A stretch of DNA of 64,000 bases from Dryomyza anilis (GCA_951804985.1 OX638131.1:7974630-8038629), one strand, 5' to 3'; counted from the first letter of the stretch, positions 16,958 through 30,320 are shown. Numbers and translations are program-made. Notes: generated from the sequence alone by a model not told the origin.

Positions 16958-17839
16958 TTCTTTAATCAGTCAGGACTCTGATTAATCAAAAATTGTTATT
17001 AATTGATTAATCAGTATTTTGTTTAAACACAATTATTAATATAATTTATTTTAATTATAGTAAAAATCAAATCTCAGTTCTCAACATACAGCTTTAACAG
17101 TAAAGTTACACTGAATGCAGTTTTTACGTCACTTGATTTTTAAATTTCATTTTGCACGTGTTTTTGTGTTTTAAAAGAAAAATATAAAAATTAAGAAAAA
17201 TTTGTAAAACGACACAGCGACAGAAAATAGCGAAAAGTGTTGTTCGAAAATTTCTTGCCAAAATCATTGAATGTTTAAACGTAGTTTAACTATTTAACAT
17301 CGATCGTTTAAACTAAGTTCAACCGATGGTTGACTGATATTCACTGACAAAATCGATTTTAAACCACAAACTAAGTTCAAATAGCACTGAAAAACTGTCC
17401 GTAACTCAGTTTAGTCTCAAATGTCATTTATTCCGTGTAAAAAAAATGTCATTACTAAGAAATTTGTATTGATATTCGTGAGAAGTTTAGGTGACAACTG
17501 TGATTACAGCCCAAACGTCGTCTTATCGCTCTGAATTTGTCAACAAATGGGTCGAAGGTTGACACAATATGATTTCATTTGCATGGCGTCGGTATTGAAA
17601 TCATTCTTTTTGCAGTTTCCTTTTTTTTCTTTTTCAATTTAAAATCACGTAACTAGCAGCAGATTTCAAAGCAATTTGAAACTATTTAATTGTAATTTGC
17701 GTATGATTGACATACTTTTGAATAAAATAATGTTAAAATCTGGTATTTGAAACTTTGTCTATAAAAAAATGTAATTTAAATATTTTATGTTTTTCTATAT
17801 ATTTTAACTTTGAAATAGTCAAAGTTAAAATATATATAT

Positions 17840-18150
17840 AGTCAGAAAAATATAGAGAAATTGTTTTTTTTTGTGATATATTTATTTTTTAGTGAAATAT
17901 TTAATTTTTAGTAATAAATTGAATTTATTGTGATAAATTGCAATTTTAGTGAAAAATTACATTTTTGTGAAAAACTGATTTTTTTTAGTGAAAAACTGAA
18001 TTTTTAGTTAAAAATTAAATTTTCATTATAAAATGTAATTTTTGTGAAAATTTGAATTTTTAGTGCAAATTGGAATTTTTAGGTAAAATTTTAAATTTTA
18101 GTGAAAAATTGAATTTTCAGTGAACATTTAATTTTTAGTAAATTTTTTTA
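17840..18150. repeat. AT-rich degenerate satellite, block 1
   Basis: Iterated units of the type TTTTTAGTGAAAAATTGAA, about 18-19 bp, highly degenerate. The same unit family occurs at 20430-21000 (opposite strand), 24480-25730 and 48740-50290. Confidence 0.6.
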
Positions 18151-19343
18151 CATTTAATTTTATAGACAAAGTTTTAAATATCAGATTTTAACTGCCAAAC
18201 TAAAGAAAATGTCTAGAATTCGTGACGAAATCTGTACTTTGTGTTACTGTTAAATGTAAATTCAATCGGATTTGTTTTTTTTTTTATTGTTCAAGAATTT
18301 GATTTTTCAATACAAAATCTAAGTATTCCAACGAATACGATTCGTATTAGTTCTTCGGAATGAATTCAATTCGATTTCTGTTTTTCTAATTTTGTTTTAT
18401 TCCAAAATTTTAAAGCTTTATAAAATATTTTTCGAAAATATTGAACTTACAAAATCCTGTTTTTATCCGTCTCCTTGTTATATGCGTCAATTGCTGCGTA
18501 TTTCGATTTCAATTAAAAAAAAGCACTTTGTTTCAAAAGAGACAAATCTAATCTAAACAATTATAAAAGTTTCTTTTTAATTGTTCCAATTTTAAAATTA
18601 ATTTTTTTTTTTTTTTTCTTAAATGATAATAGATTTTTTTTTTCAAATAGACCGCACTTTAAGAACGACGATTCATTAATGACTGCTGGAACCACGCCGA
18701 TCACACGCTGATCACACTATCTGACTTTGCAGCACGAAGTCTAGCAACAGAATGAACTAAGTAACCGCATAGATCTTAAAAGAGAACTTTTGCGTGGAAC
18801 ATCATCATAATAATCTTCATCATTCACTCAGACGACAACTTGTGCTCTATCGTTCGTTCGTTCGCTCATTCATTCATTTTTATTATTCTATGCACTTGAT
18901 GAAGGATAGAATCAAATGCAATGTGATCGATGTTACTTGAGCATGTGGCGGGTTTTAACATGATAGTATTTTAATATAGTACTCGAAATATAGATATATA
19001 AGAAAATTTCCAATTGGAGTAGAAATGCTGGAGTCGCCGCGACGCATATATGTTGCACTCAAGTGCATTTTGAACAGATGCTTATATCATGCTATATGTT
19101 GCGCTTTTCAGTTGGTAAATTAATTATTCAAATATAATTTTCTCCCTACTTTTAGTCGAGTATTGGCGCCTGCGGGTTTTTATTTTTTTTTTTGTTCATG
19201 GCCCTGTGTTTTGTGTTCTGATATGAATATTTACATTTAGATAGTTTTATGAATGATCAGAGTGGCTCATAAATCACACTTTCCCTCGTCCTTGCTCCAT
19301 CTTCATCATCATAATGATTTGGTGTAAATTAAATGCACTTTGG

Positions 19344-19883
19344 TACACTCGGAAAAAAAATATTATATAATTAATAGTTTAAAATTGTATTAATAGTTTT
19401 TACTAATAAAATTAGTTAATCTTATTAAAATGCCAAAATGCTATTGAAAATAGTTTAGTATTAAGTTTTTCTTTTTCATACAAAATTTACTTATTTCAAA
19501 ATCTATCACGCAACACATGATCACCACAATCATGTTTTGACGGTATCATTTAATGATTGGAATGATTGCGTCAATCTGTCAAAGCTTTCAAACATCAATC
19601 AAACTATTATAATAACAATCATGCTTCAATGCTAACATGATTGATACAATAATGAACATGATTCTGGCAATCATGCACACTCAAATTATAATTTTGTCAC
19701 AATCATTACATATTCTAATCATATATTTTGATCATAATATGATTGCAGAAATCCGACAATCATTTTAAAAAGTGTGAATGATTACGACAATCAGGAATGA
19801 TAATACAATCATACCTATTATTGCTACAATCATAGTTTTTTTTACACAATCATGTCTCAATTAAGTGTTTTTTCTAAGTGTTA
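19344..19883. mobile_element. Palindrome-array element (CAATCAT type)
   Basis: Left end TACACTCGGAAAAAAAA; right end is the inverse of AACACTTAGAAAAAACA. Between them are more than a dozen copies of CAATCATG or its inverse, often paired as ATGATTGnnnCAATCAT palindromes (for example near 19510, 19560, 19670 and 19790). No open reading frame. Confidence 0.65.
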
Positions 19884-20429
19884 ATCTTCTGTGTGGCATC
19901 TGCATTTCATGTTTATTTTAATTAGTTTTTCATAAATCGATGTTCTGCTCTGGCTTTTCTCAGTCTGATCGATGTTCTTTTGGGTCTCATAATAACTCTG
20001 TTGGGGTGTATTAAATGATGCGCTTGTTTGTGGGGGTGAGCGAAACATTATGTGCGCCAGTCACATATGGTTCTATTTACAGGATCTAAGGGTCTTTAAA
20101 CTGTTTTATGTTTTGTTTATGCATTAATAAACATCGGATATGCATTCACATCGAACAAACAGTAATTAGCAAGTGTTTAATTTGAAAATATCTTTAATGC
20201 GCTTTCTTAAGTGAACGCTGTACAGAACATGCGGAACTAATAAAGTATCCGATATTTTTATATTTAAGTGATTAAGCACTTCTTGTAAATTACATCATAT
20301 TAAAGTTATTGTAATTTAAAATAAATGACGAATTTTTATATTATAATTTATTAGCCTTTATACTGTTACTAAAAATTCTGATTTTGATAAAATACACTGT
20401 CCTCCAAAATTCTACACTTAAAATTAATT

Positions 20430-21000
20430 TTTAATTTTAAATTCGAATGCTAAAAATAATAAAAACTATTTTTTTTTTATTCTTAAAATTCAAATTTACA
20501 CAAAAATTAAATTTTTCACTAAAAATTCAATTTTTCACTTAAAATTTAATTTTTCACTAAAAAAATAAAATTTTTCACAAAAATTTAAATTTTTCTTTAC
20601 GAGCGTATGGGTAGTCGGTTCAAATCCCCATTTTTGACCTTCAATTTTTTTTCGAAAATCGATAGCGGACATCATTAGAAGCCAAATGGTACTAATTGGA
20701 GAGGTCCATGACCTCCCACAAAAACCTCCAATCAAAAACCTGGATAGCTACGTAATGCAATGCATTTGATGATTTTTCACCGAAAATTCACTGAAATTTG
20801 AATTTTTCACTAAAAAAAAATAATATATTTCAAATTTTTACTAATACTTCAATTTTTCACTAAAAATTAAATTTTATACATATAATTAAAAATTCACTAC
20901 AAAAAAAAATGTTCACTAAAATTTCATTTTTGCACTAATTTAATGTATGAAATTTATTTTTTCACTAAAAATAAAAATTAATTTTTTCAAAAAAATATTT
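20430..21000. repeat. AT-rich degenerate satellite, block 2 (inverted orientation)
   Basis: Units of TTTTTCACTAAAAATTCAA type, the reverse complement of the unit in the other three blocks. The array is interrupted at about 20595-20760 by unrelated sequence containing a tRNA-like B box. Confidence 0.6.
20595..20665 (+). other. tRNA-like segment (possible SINE fragment)
   Basis: GTCGGTTCAAATCCCC at 20612-20627 resembles an RNA polymerase III B box, preceded by ACGAGCGTATGGGTA. There is no complete cloverleaf. It interrupts the satellite array, which suggests an insertion. Confidence 0.3.
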
Positions 21001-22228
21001 TTCTTAAATCATAACTTCTAATAACATTTAATTTTAATATATTAATAAAACATTGCATTTAAATTGTCGTTCGAAAGCTTTATATTAAGAAAATATGTCA
21101 TATTTATGAATGTTACCATCATGTATGGGAACTTAAAAGAACCGAAAATGGCTCCCGACCCATTTTATGACCCCAAAAACCTTCATATTTTTGAAACTTT
21201 TATTACTCATAAAACACTCATATGTCCAAAAAGACCGCAGACCCTTGCGTAGAGGGCACGACTTTATGCGCCAAAAAGAACTCATATTTGAATACTAAAA
21301 AGGCTCTTGAAACTTGGGCAAAGGACACGCTTTTAAGAGCCCTAATATTCTCATATCTATTATTATTTTAACTAATCTTAAAACATTCATATTTTTGAGA
21401 CGTTTTATATAACAAAATGACTTCATTTTCGGAGGTTTCCCCTTCTTCAAAAATATATAAATTGTCGTTAATCAATCCAACATTGTACATGTTCTGGTTT
21501 TTCACAGTATCCGAGAGAAAATGCATCCATTTCAAGTAAATCCATACAATATGTATGTTTGTCTGTTGAACTTAGGAATGGTTTCCATACTATATTTCGC
21601 TATCACCGTCATAAGTATTTCGCCGTTTTATAACATGGGGGGATAACGAAATTTCTTAAGAGAGAGAAAGTTGAAACATTTGAACTTTTTCTGTCACTCG
21701 GAAATAGAAATGAGGAGTGATAGCGAAAGATAGTATGGAAGCTATACATTACGCTACTAAAATGAATTTTAATTTGCTATCAAATTCAAATCGAATATAG
21801 TATATCAATATTATTTAAACATTATGCTACTAAAGCCAGCATAAATAAAAATCTTTTATGACTCTCTTTTCTGAGAGCAACTAAAATTCTCTTAAATTTG
21901 ATGATTTGATAAGTTTCATTAAGCGCTTATGAATGAGACACTTTTATGATTCATATTTTGGAGCCTACTAAAATATTCTAAAATATAGAACTATTGTGAG
22001 TTCATTTTCTGAGCGCTCATGAACAATTTAAAATTAAAGAAGTATAATTTATAAGGGCTCCCTAATTATGGCTCTTTTAATTATGACACTCTTAAATGAG
22101 ATACATTCACGAGTCTTTTTCTGATAAAACAAAACATTTCACCTTCAGAGCGCTCCTAAATTGCTTTATTTGAATTTTTAAAAAGTACTAAACGATTTAG
22201 TACGAAACCCTTATAATTTTGCAACCCT
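21000..22228. other. Repeat-derived intergenic DNA upstream of PolrMT
   Basis: Degenerate repeats with motifs such as ACTCATA, GGCTCTT, GAGCGCTCATGAA and AAGAGCC scattered in both directions over 21100-22180, with a foldback element at 21580-21742. No gene recognised. Confidence 0.4.
21580..21742. mobile_element. Foldback MITE
   Basis: Left arm GTTTCCATACTATATTTCGC followed by TATCACC. The right arm GTGATAGCGAAAGATAGTAT, followed by GGAAGC, is its inverse. About 160 bp, no coding capacity. Confidence 0.6.
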
Positions 22229-22435
22229 GTGTACCATGTGTTTTTGACGACCCCTACTAAACGTCAAACAAAAATTCTGATGTTTTTTTCTTTGCTAGCA
22301 CAACTGTGCGACGGCGGTCGGTGGATTTATTATGTGTGGTTATTATGCAAGCACAAAATAAGTGAAAATTCAAAATCAAAACTGCATTTAATTGCAATAA
22401 AAGTGTGTGAAATTAATGTAAAGCAAATGTGAAAA

Positions 22436-25400
22436 ATGTATCGACTGCTGACAATTAAAAGTGCAAACTTTCAAAATATCAAATTGGTCTTTGGAGGCGG
22501 CGGCTCACAGCAGCACCTCATCCGAGCCAGCAATGATTTTCACGCAATAGGAGGCGCTGGTCGTCATCACGCACTGCTGCACGCGCCGTTACTGCGACAG
22601 CAACATTTGTGGCAGCGCGTAAAACAGCCGGCAACACGTGGAGAAGGTATTAAATAATTGCATCATCAATGAATTAATTGCGTTTTATAAATTAATCGAA
22701 TCAATGTTTGTCAATCTAGTGGTGAACAGCTGTAGCTGCGGCAACATGTTGACCGTGCGCGAACAGTCAACAACAACACCCACCAATGCAGAAACGACAC
22801 AGCAGCCCAAGAAGACGAAAAAGCGTAAACCACGTAACGCAAAGTACGTCGAGCTATTGGAAGGTAATTCAAAAATATTACACAAAAAAGTGCAAATTTT
22901 ATTTCTTTTATTTTGCAGTCACCGATGAGAAGGCCAACGAGCGCCTGTCACGTGTTAAACGTCTCAAGGCCAAGAAACTGCAGGACTTTATACAAAAGAC
23001 GCAACAACAAATACTTGAGAAGCGCAAGGAGCTGAAGAAGCGTACTACGTTGAGCAAAGTAACGAAACCACAACGTGCACAGCAGCCCATCGAATATCAG
23101 CGCATCGATATGGAGACATTGGACAGCGCTATACTGGCGGCTGGACTTTACGATGACAGACCGTTGATCTTTTTCAGAAATGAGACGCATACGCAGCGCA
23201 TCAGCGAGAACCCCGAGCAGTTGCAGAGCATTTTAAAGAGTTTTCACACATTTCGCGACATTATCGAGACGATAGAGCATGAGCGCGATGAGCCGCTGGA
23301 TAGCTACAGGTTGGCATTATTTGTTTTCAAATTTTTAAATATTTATAATTTTTATTTTTAAATTTCTTAAATTCTAGTCTCTCCGCTGCCAAGTTAAATG
23401 AAGCCGACATGCTCGCCGATCCGCTCGACTCTATAGAGCCTTTTGTCTCGCCCGACATCGCCGAACCCGTCACCAGAAGACGTAGCAGCGATGCCACCGC
23501 CGCCATCGAAGCAGTCGCAACGGGCAAAGCCAAACAAAGGTTTTAGCCAAGTACAATTAACATTATTGAATCTGATAATCATCGATTTATCTTTTTCTCA
23601 GATTCAAATCCAAGGTACACAACAACGCGGAGCAGGAACGCCTCGCCAAAGAGCGCGCACTACGCATCAACTTAACCACCTACCTGAATGTTTGCGTCTC
23701 CGCGGGTCTGCTGCATCGTGGCCTCTCCACCGTCATCATGTACAGACAGCGCGCGAAGAAGGGCACCGAAACACAGCAGAGCAATTTAATCACCATTGAT
23801 TTGTACAACATACTGCTGCATGGTTTCGCTGAAAAAGGTTCCATGGAACATTTTAAAGATATATTTGAGCTGATCGCTGAGGATGGACTCGCGTACAATG
23901 AGCAGACATTTGCGGCGATATTCGAGTGTCTGGGGCGCGTGGATTCATCGCGCGAGAACACAAAGCAAATCAAACAGTATATGCAGGAGGCGGCGAAGCA
24001 GGTACAGTGTTTATAAAGACTTAATTTATTTTTGAAGAATGTTTAACAAATATTTTGCAGGGCTTTAGTTTGCATCAAATAATGGACCGCTCCAAGTTTG
24101 TCGCCGATCAACGCGATATTGCGCTCGATGCTATTCGACGCATACAGCCAAAGTTTGTTGTCGCTTATACACCACCTGCGCTGAACTATGCCAACTCACT
24201 GCTGAATCATTTGAACGAGAATGTAGTTGGCTTCGAGGCGGTAAAAGAGGCAAGCGAAGCTAAAATTGCAAAAGTGCCTGGCAGTGAGATCATGAACTCG
24301 AAGCGCGGCTACAACAAGGACACCTTGGAGAATATGGCGCGTCAGCAGTTGCGCATCGAGTTGGACGGACGCATCACCATCAAGTCTATTGAGAAGTCGA
24401 AAGGCTTCGCGAATGCAGACTTTTGTGTATGTACAAAATTTTTATTACTATTTTTATTTTTATAATAGAGTGGAAATTTGTAAATTTAGCAAACACTTCA
24501 ATTTTTTATTAGTGGAACTTTAAATTTTTGAGTGAAAATTTGAATTTTGAGTTTACGTAAGAATTAAATTTTTAGTCAAAATTTTAATTTCAAGTGAAAA
24601 TTTTAGCATTGAGTAAAATTTAGTGAAAATTTGAATTTTGAGTGTAAATTTGAATTTTGAGTGTAAATTTGAATTTTGTGTAAAATTGAGTGAAAATTTT
24701 AATTTTGAGTGAAAATTTGAATTTTTTAATAAAATTGAGTAAAAATTTATATTTTGAGTGAAAATTTAAATTTTTTAGTAAAATTGAGTGAAAATTTGAA
24801 TTTTGAGTGAATATTTTAATTTTGATTGGAAATTTTAGCATTGAATCCAAATTGAGTGAAAAATTTATTTTTGAGTAAAATGTATTGAATATTTTAATTT
24901 TGAGTGAACATTTAAGCATTGAGACAAAATTGAGTGGAAATTTAAATTTTGAGTGGAAATTTAAGTTTTGAGTAAAAAATATAAATTTTTAATGAAAATT
25001 TGAATTTCGAGTAAAAATTTTAGTATTGAGTGAAAATTTGAATATTGATTGAACATTTTACTTTTGAGTAAAAATTTAAACTTCGAGGAAAAAATTTATT
25101 TTTGAGGAAAAATTTAAATTTTGAGTAAAAATATAAATTTTGAGAAAAACTTTAATTTTGAGGAAAATAATTATTTTTGGAGCAAAAAAAAAAATTAATT
25201 TAAAATTTGTATTTTGAGTGAACATTTTAGTATGGAGTGAATATTTAAATTTTGAGTGAAAATTTAATATTGAGTAAAATTTTAGCATTGAGTCAAAATT
25301 TGGTGAACATTTTAATTTATAGTACAAATTTTAATTTAAAGTAAAAATTTTAATTAAAATATTTAATTTTGAGCAAAAAGTTTAATTTTGAGGAAAAATA

Positions 25401-28400
25401 CAAATTTTGAGTGTAAATTTGAATTTCGAGTAAAAATTTGAGTATTGAATGAATATTTTAAATTTGAGTTAAAATTTTAATATTGAGTAAAAATTTTAGC
25501 TTTGAGTCAAAATTGAGTGAATATTTTAATTTTGATTGAAAATATTAATTTTGAAAAAATTTTAAATTTTGAGTGAAAATTTAAATTTTTAGTAAAAATT
25601 TGAATTTGCTTGAAAATGTCATTTTTAAATAACAATTTAAATTTTGAGTGAACATTATTATTTTGAGGTCATTTTTTATTTTTGAGTAAATATTTTGAGT
25701 GAAAAATGAAATTTTGAGTTTTATTAAATTTTGTAACTTTATTTCAATCTTTACCACAGCGCGAAAAACTCAAAGAGCTCGAACAGATTTGGCGCGACCA
25801 AATCTGCGCCGCCATCACACGCGACATGAATACGCTGCGCGCGCAGGTACGCTACAAACCCAGCGGCTACATGAACTACTACACCTATCTGCGCACCCTG
25901 GACATGACCGAGTACGCAGACATCTTGCTGCGCGAAATACACAAACTGGCCGAGGGCTCGGAAACATTTAGCCCCACAGTGGGTCAGCTGTACAAAGAGT
26001 TGGGCCAACAGGTGCAGCAACGTTTTCAAATCGAACAGAAGAAAAAGAACGGCACACTGGAAAAAGTGGGCGAGATCTATAGTGCCTACTGTGACAAGTG
26101 GGACGAGTGCAACAGCAGCGACAACACGCGCCAGATGTGGCAGCGCCTCGTTCACAAACATCGCCATGACGGTCCCAGCATGGACATCAACGAGGTGTCG
26201 TGGCCGTCGAATGTGCTGACCGGTGTTGGCCGTTTTCTGTACAACATACTGATGCGCGACATCAAGATCGATTCGCACATTATGCGGCAGAAGGCAAAGC
26301 CAAAGCATCAGAATATTTTGCCCGCCTTCTATACGTTGTTTCGCAATCAGGGACGTCTGGTGAAGGAAGAGGTGAAGCCGCATCCAGTGTTGGCACGGTA
26401 ATTTGGAAAATAGCTAAAATATTTTTTAAAATAAATTTGTTAATTTATTTTCTTTGCAGACTTGTGCGCGCCTCACGTCAGCAAACGCTTTCGTTCGAGT
26501 CGAATCTGGTGCCGATGCTGTGTCCGCCGCAGCCGTGGAGTACGCCGCACACGGGCGGTTATCTGCTCAACAAGTCAGAGTTGATACGCTTGCCGCAGCA
26601 GGTAAATCTGAATTGATTGATGTTTAATTTGGGTATTTTAAATTCTTTTCTAATCTTCTTTCGCAGGCGATTCAACAGTGGGAACGCATTAACAATTCGA
26701 ATTCGCAAAATCTCTATCCTGCCCTCGATTCGCTTAATCAACTGGCTAGCATTCCATGGCGCGTCAACACCGACGTAAGCCTTGATCTTTTTTGATTTAT
26801 ATAAGTAGTTGAATAATTTATCGCTTTTCCTGCAGATTTTGGACGTCATCATCGATGTCTTTCAGAAAGGCGGTGATCACAAACTCGATGTGCCGCAGCC
26901 GCCCAGTTCATTGCCAGCGTTGCCCTCAATACCCGATCACAACTCTGCCATACCGAATGCGGAACGCGCCAAGCTGTTCAAGGAGAAGCTCGGACATCGT
27001 CGCAAACAGGCTGAGATGTACAGCTTGTGGTGCGACACGCTCTACAGACTTTCACTGGCAAATCATGTAAGTGGTTTTTCGAATTTGTTTTTGCTGTTTA
27101 AGAATTTCATATTTAAATTAAAAATTAACATATTAAAATCGTATTTAATACGTCCAAGTTCAGTGGAACTAATTCAATTCGATGTATTCAATATACATAT
27201 AAAACTCTTGGTCCGTTTGTCTCTCCGTCTTTCTTTTGGTTTCTGATCAAAAACACAAAAGCAAAACAAAAGGAAAAACACAAAAACAAAAGATAGAGCA
27301 AAAAATAAATACAGAAACACAAAAACACATAAATAAAACCAAAAACAACAAAAAAAGTAAAACACAAAAATAAAAGCTAAAGCACACAAAGGAAAAACAC
27401 AAACAAAAGCAAACAAACATAAACACAAAATCATAACCAAACGAAAAATGTAAACACAAAAAGAAGAGCAAAAACAAAACAAAAATCATAAACAAAAGTA
27501 AACACAAAACACAAAGTCAAACGCAAACACAAATGCTAAAGCAAATTCAAAACAAAAAAAAAAATGTAAAAACCAAAAAGAAAAACAATCGCAAAAATAT
27601 TTAAGCAAAAAGCAAATATAAATGGAAAACCATGATAAACTAAAAAAACGACACATTAAAGGAATAAAAAACGCTCAAATCCAAATAAAAGAAAATCTCA
27701 AAAATGGTTAAAACAAAATCACAACATAAAAATAATTTGTAAAAATGAGCCTCATGATTAGTCGTCGCAATTTCTGCAATTATATTTGCTAAAACTAAAT
27801 TTCATTGCTGTACTGAACAATACATGCTACGGTTGCTAATATATATATTTACGTCGATTATTTTTATCTGTGTAGTATTGCCATAATTTATAAATTTACC
27901 TACATTTTATTTAATTTAGTACCGCGACAAAGTATTTTGGCTGCCGCACAACATGGACTTTCGCGGCCGCGTCTACCCCATACCGCCGCATCTCAATCAC
28001 CTCGGCTCCGACTTGGCGCGCTCCATGCTAATCTTCGATCAGGCACAGCCCCTTGGCGTCGACGGTTTCAGCTGGCTCAAACTGCACTGCATCAATTTGA
28101 CGGGTCTTAAGAAACGTGACTCGGTGCGCGAGCGACTCTACTACGCCGAGGATGTGATGGAGGAGATACTAGACTCGGCCGACAATCCGCTGACGGGCCG
28201 CATGTGGTGGACAAAATCGGATGAACCTTGGCAAACACTTGCCTGCTGCATAGAAATTGCCAAGGTGCAGCGTTCGCCAGATCCAGCAGGTACAGTATCT
28301 TCGAATACTGGTAAATTTTGTTGGTTTTTCTTATTTCTTTAATTGCGCAGCCTATCTCAGCCGATTTCCCATACATCAGGATGGCTCCTGCAATGGTTTG

Positions 28401-29562
28401 CAGCATTATGCAGCGCTCGGACGCGACAAGTCCGGTGCCAACAGCGTGAATCTCTCGCCTTCCATTGTGCCGCAGGACGTGTACAGCGCAGTGGCTACGT
28501 TAGTAGAAAAATCACGCAAACAAGATGCAGACAATGGGCTACATGTAGCAGAGGCACTCGATGGGTTTGTGCGTCGCAAGGTCATCAAACAGACAGTCAT
28601 GACTACTGTGTACGGCGTCACACGTTACGGTGCACGTCTGCAGATTGCGCGTCAACTCAAGGATATCGATGATTTTCCCAAGGATTGGGTGTGGCCCGCC
28701 TCCACCTATCTGACGACAAAAACCTTTGAGAGTCTGCGTGAAATGTTCACCTCGACGCGTGAGATACAGGACTGGTTTACAGAGTGCGCGCGTCTCATTT
28801 CGGGCGTTTGTGGGCAGAACGTTGAGTGGTGCACGCCGTTGGGGCTGCCCGTCGTGCAGCCCTACAATCGTACTGAGCTCAAGCATACGATACGTTCGGG
28901 CACGCGCGTCAACGAGCAGATGTCCATGGATATGTATGAGCGGCCGAATGTGATGAAGCAGAAAAACGCCTTTCCGCCGAATTTTATACACTCGCTGGAC
29001 TCGTCGCACATGATGCTCACCTCGTTGCACTGCGAGCGCAAAGGGTTGTCGTTTGTGTCGGTGCACGACTGCTTTTGGACGCATGCGTGCACGGTGCCGG
29101 ACATGAACAAAGTGAGTAAAATGAGAAATCAATTCCATATAATTTGCTGGTGCTGGTTTTGACTGCATACTCAGTGTAACGTTTTTGATAAAATTGCAAT
29201 CGTAATTTCAATTTAAAATTTACCTAAACTAATAAATAAATTTCCATCTGACGCAGATTTGCCGCGAGCAGTTTGTTGCGCTGCACGCGCAGCCCGTGCT
29301 CGAAGACTTGTCCGACTTTATGCGTCACAAATTCAGCTTCAAGGATTCGTAAGTTTTGCGCGTAATACTGATTAATATTAATATTGAAATGCGAAATTCG
29401 TTAAACAAATATTTTTCTCTATTCCCTTGCAGCGATTTCTCTAACGACGGCTCTGCCGAAGATCTCTCCAAGCGCAACCTCAATCGCGCGCTGCGCCAGA
29501 TGCCACAAAAGGGCGACTTTGATTTGCGCAACGTGCTGGACTCGATTTACTTTTTCAGTTAA
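22436..29562 (+). CDS. PolrMT: Mitochondrial RNA polymerase (PolrMT)
   Basis: Single-subunit, T7-like polymerase that transcribes mtDNA and primes its replication. Fourteen exons (22436-22646, 22720-22863, 22919-23309, 23378-23539, 23602-24001, 24061-24426, 25760-26397, 26460-26601, 26667-26774, 26836-27066, 27920-28289, 28351-29111, 29257-29348, 29433-29562) join with matching phases to 4146 nt, or 1381 aa. The N-terminus is basic and Gln/His-rich with no early acidic residues, fitting a mitochondrial import signal. Pentatricopeptide-like helices sit at ~355-410 (LYNILLHGFAEKGSMEHF). The catalytic core shows DFRGRVYP, motif A HQDGSCNGLQHY (Asp ~1065), the motif B/O helix RKVIKQTVMTTVYG (Lys ~1134, Tyr ~1142) and motif C HDCFWTHA (Asp ~1294). 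The C-terminus ends in Phe-Ser, similar to other POLRMTs. Least certain junction: exon 6/7, across a satellite-filled intron (donor TGT|GTATGT). Confidence 0.95.
24480..25730. repeat. AT-rich degenerate satellite filling PolrMT intron 6
   Basis: About 1.25 kb of units such as TTTTGAGTGAAAATTTGAA (~18-19 bp), degenerate but with a constant strand orientation. It occupies almost the whole intron between exons 6 and 7; neighbouring introns are only 50-75 bases. Confidence 0.75.
27240..27720. repeat. Purine/amino-biased A+C repeat in PolrMT intron 10
   Basis: The plus strand is almost devoid of T and G over about 480 bases, made of units like AAACACAAAAACAAAAGC. The minus strand is therefore open in two frames and reads as Phe/Cys/Val/Leu-rich junk. 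The bias stops abruptly before exon 11. Confidence 0.6.
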
Positions 29563-30057
29563 AGCAGAAAGTGCTGCGTATTTATTATATAAATGAGCAC
29601 CGGCTGCTGAAGCATTAAGCAGCAGCAGCACAATCCTCGAATCATGTCAAAAACATTGAGCTGTTCACATTGAACACACACAGAAAACCTGGCACCGCTG
29701 ATTTCAGAAAGAGGCTACAACGAACTGCTGCAAAACCACAAACGCATTGTACTGTGTGCTGCTACTTCGACTAGACATTTATTTAGTTTAATTAGATTTT
29801 AGTCTTCAAATTGGTGCGCAAAATTTTGAGTTGTTAACTGTGCAGCAATGTTGTGCCAGATTTGTTTAAATTATTTAATATTTAAAGCGTCTACTGTTTA
29901 AGCTAGCTTTAAGACGTCCTGGACACACTAAGAGTTTAAAAATAACCTAATTGTATTTTATAAAAATGCAATTCGAAAAAAAAAACCAAAACAAATCGAG
30001 TCAACCAAACAAGTAATTTTTGCAAATTTTTAAATTGTAGAAAAGTCATATTTATGA

Positions 30058-30063
30058 AATAAA
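30058..30063 (+). terminator. PolrMT polyadenylation signal
   Basis: AATAAA about 495 bases after the stop, the first canonical signal in the 3' UTR. Confidence 0.5.
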
Positions 30064-30119
30064 AATTGAAATGATACATTTGCATTTTTATTTAGTTCAT
30101 AGCGCAAATTTATATAAAA

Positions 30120-30320
30120 AAAATCGCATGCGAGAAAAAAGTAGCATGCTATAATTTTATTTCGTCAAAAAATCGCATGCGACAGAAAAGTTGTCAAAAA
30201 TGCTACATAACATATCGCATGCGAGAAAAAACTTGCGCTGAAATCGACAAAATTTTATAGCATGCGATAAAAATCGAGATTTAAAAAATCGCATGCGAGT
30301 AAAAAGTAGCATGCGATAAA
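30120..30320. repeat. Cluster of GCATGC palindromes between convergent genes
   Basis: Seven GCATGC sites in about 200 bases (near 30125, 30144, 30175, 30217, 30260, 30291 and 30309), most within (A)TCGCATGCGA(GAAAA) or GTAGCATGCGATAAAA contexts. They lie between the PolrMT and aurB 3' ends. No coding capacity. Confidence 0.65.

Larger units (their letters stand above)
15900..19340. other. Gene-poor AT-rich DNA
   Basis: No coding segment recognised apart from the repeats listed separately (MITE copy 2 at 16542, satellite at 17840-18150). A somewhat more complex stretch at 18640-19160 could be regulatory or an unrecognised non-coding exon. I cannot support a gene there. Confidence 0.4.

Noticed and set aside
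24620..25327. Minus-strand open frames rich in Lys/Phe/Asn
   Set aside because: Created by the AT-rich satellite units in PolrMT intron 6.
25751..26383. 210-codon minus-strand open frame
   Set aside because: Antisense of PolrMT exon 7, whose plus-strand frame is conserved and phase-consistent.
27174..27507. Two long minus-strand open frames rich in Phe/Cys/Val
   Set aside because: A by-product of the G/T-poor A+C tract in a PolrMT intron.
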